The notes below the pieces were generated by a model. That model ran no database searches, was not told where the DNA came from, and worked only from the letters and a program-made list of their open reading frames with translations. 64,000 nucleotides of DNA from Streptomyces silvae (GTDB taxonomy: Bacteria; Actinomycetota; Actinomycetes; Streptomycetales; Streptomycetaceae). Shown here piece by piece: positions 55,677 to 62,727 of the stretch; position 1 is the first letter of the stretch; every line of letters starts with the position of its first letter. The stretch spans positions 62,001 through 126,000 of the forward strand of contig NZ_JAERUC010000016.1 of assembly GCF_016745505.1 (NCBI RefSeq). Reading direction: 5' to 3'. The position numbers were made by a program, and so were the translations under genes.

Positions 55677-55727
55677 GATGGCCTGGGGGCCGCACCCTGT
55701 GACGCAGGGCGCGGCCCCCAGGCCATC
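55677..55727. terminator. Strong hairpin terminator after whiB
   Basis: Perfect 17-base outer arms (55677-55693 and 55711-55727) enclose a smaller CCCTG/CAGGG stem. It begins 27 bases after the stop codon and separates whiB from the glycosyltransferase gene. Confidence 0.85.
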
Positions 55728-55787
55728 GGCATGCCGGGCCGCCTCGGGTTCCCGCCGGTCAACCGCTCGGCGCGGGGCGGACATCCG

Positions 55788-55799
55788 TACCGTTAGTGT
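55788..55799 (+). promoter_or_regulatory. Candidate -10 region for the large glycosyltransferase
   Basis: TACCGT (55788-55793) and the adjacent TAGTGT (55794-55799) both fit TANNNT and lie after the whiB terminator, about 110 bases before the chosen start. No clear -35 is seen. Confidence 0.3.
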
Positions 55800-55907
55800 G
55801 GGGCCCCGTCCGAGAGACGCGCCAACGCCCCGCCGGGGCGCGCGTGTACACCGATGCAGCCCCCGGGGGGGATCCCCTCCGGACCCGGCCGGAGGGCCCG
55901 TACCCCG

Positions 55908-58900
55908 ATGTCCGTGCACAGCCACTCGGCGGCGCCGAACGCGGCCGCCGCCGCCCCTGAGTTCCCCCGGCACGTCGTCACCGCCGTGCTCGTCTCGCAC
56001 GACGGGGCACGCTGGCTGCCCCACGTGCTCGCCGGACTGCTGGGGCAGGAGCGCCCCGTACAGAACGTCGTCGCCGCCGACACCGGCAGCGCCGACGACT
56101 CCGCCCGCCTGGTCACCGAGGCGCTCGGCGGCGAGCGCGTCCTCCACCTGGCGCGGCGTACGAGCTTCGGCACCGCCGTCGAGGAGGCGACCCGCACGGC
56201 CGGCGTCCTCACCCCGGACGACCTGCCGTACCTGAAGCGCCCCAGCGGCTGGGACCCCGTCACCCGCAGCTGGCGCGACGACGCGTACGACCTGCCGGAG
56301 CTCCCGCACGGCGAACCCGTCCAGTGGCTCTGGCTGCTGCACGACGACAGCGCACCCGAGCCGGACGCGCTCGCCGAGATGCTCCGCGTCGTCGACAACG
56401 ACAGGCACGCCGCGATCGTCGGACCCAAGCTGCGCGGCTGGTACGACCGCAAGCAGCTCCTCGAGGTCGGCGTCTCCATCGCCAACAGCGGGCGCCGCTG
56501 GACCGGCCTCGACCGCCGCGAGCAGGACCAGGGCCAGCACGACCAGGTCCGTACGGTGCTCTCCGTCTCCTCCGCCGGGATGCTGGTGCGCCGTGACGTC
56601 TGGGAGGAGCTCGGCGGCTTCGACCGCAGGCTCCCGCTGATGCGTGACGACGTCGACCTCTGCTGGCGCGCCCACATGGCAGGACACCGGGTGCTCATCG
56701 CCCCCGACGCCGTCCTGCGGCACGCGGAGGCCTCGGCCAGGGAACGCCGGCCGATCGACTGCGCCGGACGCTCCGTCGCCAGCCCGCACCGCGTCGACAA
56801 GGCCGGCGCCGTCTACACGATGCTCGTCAACGCCCGCGGCAAACAGCTGCCGTGGGCCCTGCTCCGCCTCGTCGTCGGCACCCTGCTGCGCACCCTCGCC
56901 TATCTCGTCGGCAAGGTGCCCGGGCAGGCGCTCGACGAGGTCGCCGGGCTCTTCGGCACCCTGCTGCGCCCCGGGCGGATCCTCGCCGCGCGCCGCGCGC
57001 GCAAGGGAGGGGCGGTGGACGCGGCCGAGCTGCGGTCGCTCTTCCCGCCGCCCGGTGCCACGGTCCGGGCCACCGTCGAACAGGTCGCGGGCAACTTCGG
57101 CAGCCGCACCGACTCCGACTCCGGCGGTTCACGGCACGGAGCGGTCGAGTCGGGCCCCGGCGGTGACGACGCGGACTTCCTGGAGATCGAGCAGTTCGCA
57201 CGGCTCAAGAAGGTCGGCCGCAAGCCCGGCCCCGTGCTCTTCGCGCTCCTGCTCCTCGTCTCGCTGGTCGCCTGCCGTGGTCTGCTCGGCAGCGGTGCCC
57301 TCGCGGGCGGCGCCCTGCTGCCCGCCCCGGCCGACGTCTCCGACCTCTGGGGGCGTTACGCGGACGGCTGGCACCCCGTCGGCACCGGCGGGACGCAGTC
57401 GGCGCCCCCCTACCTCGGCGTGATCGCCGCCCTGTCGGCGCTGTTCCTCGGCTCCACGGGCTTCGCGCTGACCCTCCTGCTCGTCTGCTCGGTCCCGCTG
57501 GCCGGGCTCACCGCGTACTTCGCCTCCCGGCCGCTGATCGAGTCCCGGCTCCTGCGGGCCTGGGCGAGCGTCGCGTACGCCTTCCTGCCCGCCGCGACCG
57601 GGGCACTGGCCACCGGGCGGCTCGGCACGGCCGTCCTGGCCGTCCTGCTCCCGCTGATCGCCCGCGCGGCCGTCGCCGCGCACGGGCTGCGGGGGGACGG
57701 CTCCACCGCACGCGGCAGCTGGCGCGCCACCTGGGCGTACACCCTGCTGCTCACCTTCACGATGGCCTTCACGCCGATCGTCTGGCCGCTCGCGGTGGTC
57801 CTCGGCATCGGGGTGCTCGTGCTGCGGCGGGGCGACATCGCCGCGTACGGACTGCGCTTCCTGGCCACGGCCGGAACGCCGATCCTGGTCCTCGCCCCCT
57901 GGTCGCTGTCCCTGCTGACCAGTCCGTCGGACTTCCTGAAGGAGGCCGGGCTCGACATCGGCGCGGGCACGGCGTCCGCCCTCGACCTGCTCGGCATCAG
58001 CCCCGGTGGCCCCAAGGCGGCGGGCGGTGTCCTGCTGCTGGGCATCGTGCTGGCCGCGCTGGCGGCGCTGCTGCGCGGGGAGCGGCAGTTCGCGATCCGC
58101 ACCGCCTGGGCCGTCGCGCTGGTCTCGCTGGTCTTCGCCGCGCTCTCCAACGGCTCCACCTGGGCGGGACCGGCCACCCTGGTCTACGGCATCGCGCTGC
58201 TCGCCGCCGCGCTGCTCGGCGCGGACGGTGCCCGGGTCCGGGTCGCCGCGCTGAGCTTCGGCTGGCGTCAGCCGGTCGCCGCGCTGATCGCCCTGGCTGC
58301 CGGGCTCGCCCCGGTGCTGGCCGCGGCGGGCTGGATGATCGGCGGCGCGGCCGGTCCGGTGGAGCGCCGCGACCCCGTGCAGGTGCCCGCCTTCGTCGCG
58401 GAGGAGAGCAGCACCCGCGACCAGGCGCGCACGCTGGTGCTCGGGGGCACGTCCCCCGCCGCCGTCTCGTACAGCCTGGTGCGCGGTTCGGGCGCCCGTC
58501 TGGGCGATGCCGAGCTCACCGAGGCCGGGGGCAGCAACGCCCAGCTCGACAAGGTCGTCGCCAACCTGGTCGCGGGCTCCGGCGCCGACCAGGGCAGTCA
58601 GCTCAGCGGCTTCGCGATCCGTTACGTCCTCGTACGGGACGGGGCGCCCCGCGAGATGAGCCGGGTGCTGGACTCGACCCCGGGCCTGAGCCGGCTCAGC
58701 CAGCTGGACGGCAGCGCCCTGTGGCGGGTCGACCGGCAGGTCTCCCGGGTCGCGATCATCCCCGCCGGAGCGGGCGCCCTGCCCGTGCCCGTCGGGTCGT
58801 CGGCCGTCGAGGCGCACAGCAAGATCCCCGAGGGCGACTCCGGCCGGGTTCTGCGGATCGCCGACACGGCCGACCCGGGCTGGCAGGCCACGCTGAACGG

Positions 58901-59816
58901 CCGGGCGCTGACGCCGAAGACCCTGGACGGCTGGGCGCAGGGCTTCGAGCTGCCCACCGAGGGCGGCACGCTCGACCTCACGTACGACGCACCCGTCACC
59001 CACACCGCCTGGGTCTGGACGCAGGTGGCGCTCGGCGTCGTCCTGGTGGTGATGGCCCTGCCGGGCCGCCGCCGGGAGATCGACGACGACCTGCCCGAGG
59101 AGACCGAGGCCGTCGCGGCCGAGCCGGTCGCCGGGGAGGGCCGCAGGGCCCGCAGGCTGCGCGCCGCGGCCCAGGCGGAGGCGGCCGCGTCGGGCGACGA
59201 CGCGGGGGCTTACGCCGGGGACGGCACGGACGCCGCGAACGGGTACGCCGAGGCGGCCCAGGGCGTTCCGGAGCAGGCGCCGGGGGAGTACATCCCGGCA
59301 CAGCAGAACGCCGACCCGTACGCGGTCCAGGGCGACCAGGACGGCACGGGCACGTACGGGGTGGTCCAGGGCGATCAGGACGGCACAGGCACGTACGGGG
59401 TGATCCCGTCGGACCAGGACGGCACGGGTACGTACGCCGCTGTCCCGGACGCGCAGGACGGCACCGGCACCTACGCGGCCGTTCCGCAGCAGCAGTACGG
59501 GGAGTGGGACGCGCAGCAGTACCAGGGCGCCGACTACGGCCATTACCAGGGCGGGCAGGACGCGCAGCAGTACCAGGGCGGGCAGGACGCCGGCCAGTAC
59601 TACCAGGCCGATCCCTACCAGCAGCAGGACCCGTACCAGCAGCAGGGCGCCTACGACCCGTACGGCTACGCCCAGCAGCAGCCCTACGCCACCGGGACCG
59701 GCGAAGCCGCCCCGTACGACGGGCACGACGGGCACGACGAGAACGCGACCCCGGGCCAGGACCCGTGGCCGCACGGCAACGGCAACGGCAACGCATCGCG
59801 AGGCGAGTCCGAGTGA
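55908..59816 (+). CDS. Large GT2 glycosyltransferase/polytopic membrane protein with repeat tail
   Basis: A 1302-residue protein. Residues about 20-260 form a GT2 domain (HVVTAVLVSHDGARWLPHVL, LWLLHDDSAPEPDALAEML, LPLMRDDVDLCWRAHMAGHR). A long region with about 10-11 membrane helices follows from about 440 to 816, then an extracytoplasmic domain (about 820-1030), one more helix (about 1031-1052), and a cytoplasmic tail. The tail has four 13-residue repeats (residues about 1143-1194), then a Gln/Tyr-rich segment. ATG at 55908 has GGAGGG 11 bases upstream; ATG at 55854 has none. Its stop overlaps the DUF5719 GTG. It probably makes or extends a lipid-linked surface glycan. Confidence 0.85.
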   Translation: MSVHSHSAAPNAAAAAPEFPRHVVTAVLVSHDGARWLPHVLAGLLGQERPVQNVVAADTGSADDSARLVTEALGGERVLHLARRTSFGTAVEEATRTAGVLTPDDLPYLKRPSGWDPVTRSWRDDAYDLPELPHGEPVQWLWLLHDDSAPEPDALAEMLRVVDNDRHAAIVGPKLRGWYDRKQLLEVGVSIANSGRRWTGLDRREQDQGQHDQVRTVLSVSSAGMLVRRDVWEELGGFDRRLPLMRDDVDLCWRAHMAGHRVLIAPDAVLRHAEASARERRPIDCAGRSVASPHRVDKAGAVYTMLVNARGKQLPWALLRLVVGTLLRTLAYLVGKVPGQALDEVAGLFGTLLRPGRILAARRARKGGAVDAAELRSLFPPPGATVRATVEQVAGNFGSRTDSDSGGSRHGAVESGPGGDDADFLEIEQFARLKKVGRKPGPVLFALLLLVSLVACRGLLGSGALAGGALLPAPADVSDLWGRYADGWHPVGTGGTQSAPPYLGVIAALSALFLGSTGFALTLLLVCSVPLAGLTAYFASRPLIESRLLRAWASVAYAFLPAATGALATGRLGTAVLAVLLPLIARAAVAAHGLRGDGSTARGSWRATWAYTLLLTFTMAFTPIVWPLAVVLGIGVLVLRRGDIAAYGLRFLATAGTPILVLAPWSLSLLTSPSDFLKEAGLDIGAGTASALDLLGISPGGPKAAGGVLLLGIVLAALAALLRGERQFAIRTAWAVALVSLVFAALSNGSTWAGPATLVYGIALLAAALLGADGARVRVAALSFGWRQPVAALIALAAGLAPVLAAAGWMIGGAAGPVERRDPVQVPAFVAEESSTRDQARTLVLGGTSPAAVSYSLVRGSGARLGDAELTEAGGSNAQLDKVVANLVAGSGADQGSQLSGFAIRYVLVRDGAPREMSRVLDSTPGLSRLSQLDGSALWRVDRQVSRVAIIPAGAGALPVPVGSSAVEAHSKIPEGDSGRVLRIADTADPGWQATLNGRALTPKTLDGWAQGFELPTEGGTLDLTYDAPVTHTAWVWTQVALGVVLVVMALPGRRREIDDDLPEETEAVAAEPVAGEGRRARRLRAAAQAEAAASGDDAGAYAGDGTDAANGYAEAAQGVPEQAPGEYIPAQQNADPYAVQGDQDGTGTYGVVQGDQDGTGTYGVIPSDQDGTGTYAAVPDAQDGTGTYAAVPQQQYGEWDAQQYQGADYGHYQGGQDAQQYQGGQDAGQYYQADPYQQQDPYQQQGAYDPYGYAQQQPYATGTGEAAPYDGHDGHDENATPGQDPWPHGNGNGNASRGESE
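59334..59489 (+). repeat. Four 39-bp in-frame tandem repeats
   Basis: Units begin at 59334, 59373, 59412 and 59451 and encode a 13-residue repeat with core DQDGTGTY (fourth unit AQDGTGTY). They lie in the tail of the large glycosyltransferase, just before the Gln/Tyr-rich part. Copy number is likely to vary between strains. Confidence 0.93.
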
Positions 59817-61399
59817 AGTCCACCCCCCTGTCCCTCATCGCGGGCGTCGTCGCCCTCGCCGCCGTCACCGGATTCGCCGCGCTCACCGTGCCCGGCGACG
59901 ACGGTGCGACGGAGGCGAAGGCCGCCGCCCGGCTGCCCGTCGAGCGTTCCAGCCTGCTCTGCCCGGCGCCGAGCACCTCCGATCTGGCGGAGACGACGTA
60001 CACGTCCTTCACCCCGGCGGCGAAGGACGGGCCGAAGGACGGCACCGCCGAGCTCAAGGCGGCCGAGGCCCTGCCCGCGGACGAGGACGAGCCGGCCGAC
60101 GGCAAGACCGGCGACGCCGACGACAAGGCCGACGCCGACGACAAGGCCGACGCCGACGACAAGAAGAAGACCGACGCCGACGACAAGGAGAAGGCGGCGG
60201 ACTCCAAGCCCGTCGTCTCCCTCAAGGACCTCGGCAAGCCGGTCACCGCCGAGACCTCCAAGTCCGGAGCCCCCGCGCTCGTCGGCACCGCCACCGACAG
60301 GTTCGCCCCCGGCTGGACCACCCAGCAGACCACCACGGCCGCCGCGGGCGGGGCCCGGGGACTGCTCGGCGTCAGCTGCACCGCCCCGGACACGGACTTC
60401 TGGTTCCCGGGCGCGAGCACCGGGGCCTCCCGCCAGGACTACGTCCACCTCACCAACCCCGACGACACCGCCGCCGTCGCCGACATCGAGCTGTACGGCG
60501 CCGAGGGCCCCCTCAAGTCCGACGTCGGGGAGGGCATCACCGTCCCGGCGAGGTCGAGCGTCCCGCTGCTGATCTCGACCCTGACCGGCGAGGCCGCCGA
60601 GAACGTCACCGTCCACGTCACCACCCGGTCGGGGCGCGTCGGCGCGGTCGTGAGCGCCGCCGAGGACGAGGTGGGCAGCGACTGGCTGGCCGCGTCCGCG
60701 GACCCGGCGGGCACCCAGATCCTGCCCGGGATCCCGGCCGACGCCACCTCCGTACGGCTGGTGGCGTTCGCGCCCGGGGAGGACGACGCCGATGTGAAGG
60801 TGCAGCTGCTCGGCAAGAACGGGACGTTCTCGCCGGCCGGGAACGACACCCTGCACATCAAGTCGCAGATGACCGCGAGCGTCGACCTCAAGAACGTCAC
60901 CCGCGGGGAGCCCGGCTCGCTCCGGCTGACCCCCACCGACGGCAGCAGCACCCCGGTGGTCGCCGCGCTGCGTGTGGTGCGCGGCACCGGGGCCAAGCAG
61001 GAGGTCGCGTTCATCCCGGCGACCGGGCCCGTGGGCGAACGGGCGACCGTCGCCGACAACCGTGCCAAGGGGGCGGTGCTCTCCCTGACCGCCCCGGGGA
61101 AGACGGCCAAGGTCAAGGTCACGGCGTCGGCGGGCAGCGAGGGCGGTGAGGCGGCCGTGAAGACGTACACGGTCAAGGGCGGCACGACGCTGGAGGTCAC
61201 CCCCGAGGCCCCGGCCGGCCTCAAGGGCGGCTACGCCCTGACGGTGGAGACCGAGTCGGGCGGCCCGGTGCACGCCGCCCGTACGCTCACGATCCCCGAG
61301 GGCGGCATCGGCATGTTCACCGTGCAGACGCTGCAGGACGACGGGGGCACGGTCGAGGTTCCCGAGGCGGAGCAGGACCTGTCGGTCCTGGACGACTGA
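59813..61399 (+). CDS. DUF5719 family secreted/membrane-anchored protein
   Basis: A 528-residue protein with an N-terminal membrane segment (about 7-25), an acidic low-complexity stretch (about 80-135) containing repeats of DADDKA, and a C-terminal region of beta-sandwich-like repeats (about 145-525; for example WFPGASTGASRQDYVHLTNP). I recognise it as DUF5719, known in actinobacteria beside this kind of glycosyltransferase. The GTG overlaps the glycosyltransferase stop (GTGA), so they are coupled. It probably works outside the membrane with that glycan enzyme. Its biochemical role is unknown. Confidence 0.85.
   Translation: MKSTPLSLIAGVVALAAVTGFAALTVPGDDGATEAKAAARLPVERSSLLCPAPSTSDLAETTYTSFTPAAKDGPKDGTAELKAAEALPADEDEPADGKTGDADDKADADDKADADDKKKTDADDKEKAADSKPVVSLKDLGKPVTAETSKSGAPALVGTATDRFAPGWTTQQTTTAAAGGARGLLGVSCTAPDTDFWFPGASTGASRQDYVHLTNPDDTAAVADIELYGAEGPLKSDVGEGITVPARSSVPLLISTLTGEAAENVTVHVTTRSGRVGAVVSAAEDEVGSDWLAASADPAGTQILPGIPADATSVRLVAFAPGEDDADVKVQLLGKNGTFSPAGNDTLHIKSQMTASVDLKNVTRGEPGSLRLTPTDGSSTPVVAALRVVRGTGAKQEVAFIPATGPVGERATVADNRAKGAVLSLTAPGKTAKVKVTASAGSEGGEAAVKTYTVKGGTTLEVTPEAPAGLKGGYALTVETESGGPVHAARTLTIPEGGIGMFTVQTLQDDGGTVEVPEAEQDLSVLDD
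60113..60187 (+). repeat. 18-bp repeats encoding DADDKA
   Basis: Identical 18-base units begin at 60113 and 60131, a third begins at 60149 and is broken by three extra Lys/Thr codons, and a fourth begins at 60173. They encode a highly charged Asp/Lys spacer just outside the membrane. Confidence 0.85.
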
Positions 61400-61412
61400 G
61401 GGCGCGGGCCGC

Positions 61413-61844
61413 TCAGTCCTGCCCGTAGCGCGGGTCGACCGACTCGGGCGCGAGGCCGAGCAGCTCCGCGACCTGCTCCACGACGACCTCGTGCACCAGC
61501 AGGGCGCGCTCGTCGCGGCTCTTGGTGCGGATCTCGACGGGGCGGCGGTAGACCACGATCTGGGCGGGCCGCCCCTTCGCGGCGGAGAGCGCGCGCCCCA
61601 GCGGCACGGTCTCCTCCAGCGAGCCCGGCACGTCGAGGACCGTGAAATCGACGTCCGCCAGCTGCGGCCAGCGCCGCTCCAGCCGCTCCACCGAGTCCTG
61701 GACGAGATCCCGGAAGCTCTCGGCCCTGCTGAGGGACAGCGGCACCTGCGGCGGGGCGACCGGCCCGCGCATGCCGCGGCCATGGCGGTCGCGGCGACGG
61801 GGCCGGGGCTCGGACGGGAGGGGCGGTACGGGACTGTCCATCAC
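61413..61844 (-). CDS. Zincin-like metallopeptidase family protein
   Basis: A 143-residue member of the small metallopeptidase family (PF06262-type) found beside whiB and DUF3499 in actinobacteria. The family has a HExxH zinc motif, but here the segment reads LVHEVVVEQVAELLG, so the second His is replaced by Gln; enzyme activity is therefore doubtful. The GTG start at 61844 (product MMDSPVPPLP) follows a TACGCT box by six bases, so the message may be leaderless. It converges on DUF5719 and is divergent from DUF3499. Confidence 0.82.
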   Translation of the reverse strand: MMDSPVPPLPSEPRPRRRDRHGRGMRGPVAPPQVPLSLSRAESFRDLVQDSVERLERRWPQLADVDFTVLDVPGSLEETVPLGRALSAAKGRPAQIVVYRRPVEIRTKSRDERALLVHEVVVEQVAELLGLAPESVDPRYGQD

Positions 61845-61850
61845 CGACGC

Positions 61851-61856
61851 AGCGTA
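61851..61856 (-). promoter_or_regulatory. Candidate -10 box for leaderless zincin-like mRNA
   Basis: TACGCT on the minus strand is six bases before GTG 61844. A GAGGAGAG further upstream is too far to act as a ribosome site. Confidence 0.35.
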
Positions 61857-61967
61857 ACTCTCCTCGGGCCGGGGCGATCACGGCTTCTCCACCGGTCCGT
61901 CATGTGTCCCAAGATGAACATTCCGGCCAGGATCGCGTGCGATTCCGGTCCTCGATCCGATCACGGA

Positions 61968-61981
61968 CGTTCGGTCGAACG
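61968..61981. promoter_or_regulatory. Perfect palindrome CGTTCG-GT-CGAACG
   Basis: A 14-base symmetric site in the zincin/DUF3499 gap. The half-site order is opposite to the actinobacterial LexA box (CGAAC...GTTCG), so it is not an SOS box. It may be a target for an unknown regulator. Confidence 0.3.
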
Positions 61982-62149
61982 GCCGATCGTGTCCGCCCTG
62001 GGACCCCGGCCCGCCCCGCGCGCACCGGCCCTGGAGGGGCTGCCGCGCAGGTCGGAACGGCTGTGCCGGACCCGCTGCGGGCCCGGTTCGCGGGGCGACA
62101 CGACGGGGTGAGCTGAGGGAGAGTCGTCGCAGCCCGCTCAAGAGTGCGG

Positions 62150-62155
62150 TACCGT
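62150..62155 (+). promoter_or_regulatory. Candidate -10 box for DUF3499 mRNA
   Basis: TACCGT is eight bases before GTG 62164, so a start within a base or two of the start codon is possible. No ribosome site lies between. Confidence 0.35.
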
Positions 62156-62163
62156 CCAACATC

Positions 62164-62535
62164 GTGAGCCCTGTACGTCGCTGTTCGCGAACCGCGTGCG
62201 GCCGTCCCGCCGTCGCGACACTGACGTACGTCTATGCCGACTCGACCGCGGTCCTCGGCCCGCTCGCCACCTATGCCGAGCCCCACTGCTACGACCTCTG
62301 CGCCGAGCACGGCGAGCGGCTCACCGCGCCGCGCGGCTGGGAAGTCGTCCGGCTCTCCGACCCCTCGGCCCCCACCCGCCCCAGCGGTGACGATCTCGAA
62401 GCGCTCGCCAACGCCGTGCGCGAGGCGGCCAGGCCCCAGGACCGGCAGCAGGGCGGCCGGGGCCCCCGGGCGGCGGACCCGGTGGAGGTCGCGCGTCGCG
62501 GTCATCTCCGGGTGCTGCGCTCCCCGGACTCCTGA
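62164..62535 (+). CDS. DUF3499 family protein
   Basis: A 123-residue actinobacterial protein of DUF3499. It has a Cys pair near the start (RRCSRTACGRPAVATLTYV) and a second pair in EPHCYDLCAEHGERL, likely a zinc-ribbon-like metal site. The C-terminus is basic and disordered. From memory this family lies between the metallopeptidase gene and a phosphomannomutase (manB/pmmA) in many actinobacteria; here a lactate permease follows instead. Function unknown. Confidence 0.87.
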   Translation: MSPVRRCSRTACGRPAVATLTYVYADSTAVLGPLATYAEPHCYDLCAEHGERLTAPRGWEVVRLSDPSAPTRPSGDDLEALANAVREAARPQDRQQGGRGPRAADPVEVARRGHLRVLRSPDS

Positions 62536-62566
62536 CGCTTCGTCGGTTCCGCCCCGGTCCTCCCCT

Positions 62567-62603
62567 TGTCCTCCCCGGGCCTCCTCCTGTCCTCCCCGGG
62601 CCT
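62567..62603 (+). repeat. Short 21-bp direct repeat
   Basis: A 16-base sequence (TGTCCTCCCCGGGCCT) occurs at 62567-62582 and again at 62588-62603, with a partial copy just before. It lies in the gap after DUF3499. It may be a slippage product of the pyrimidine-rich stretch. Confidence 0.6.
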
Positions 62604-62727
62604 TTCACCGGTCCGCGCTCCCAAGAACTTTTCCGGTACGGAGCATTGACGCTGGCTTGTCGCGGACACGACCATTCCCCCACCCGTGAGAGATCGCTTC
62701 CGCATCACGGAATCCGGGGAGGCCTGT

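Larger units (their letters stand above)
61845..62163. other. 319-bp divergent gap between the zincin-like and DUF3499 genes
   Basis: It carries promoter-like boxes for both genes (TACGCT on minus at 61851-61856; TACCGT on plus at 62150-62155) and a perfect CGTTCG-GT-CGAACG inverted repeat at 61968-61981 near the centre, in an otherwise ordinary GC-rich stretch. No other gene is visible. Confidence 0.5.

Noticed and set aside
61968..61981. LexA/SOS box
   Set aside because: The arms are CGTTCG...CGAACG, the reverse of the actinobacterial CGAAC...GTTCG order.
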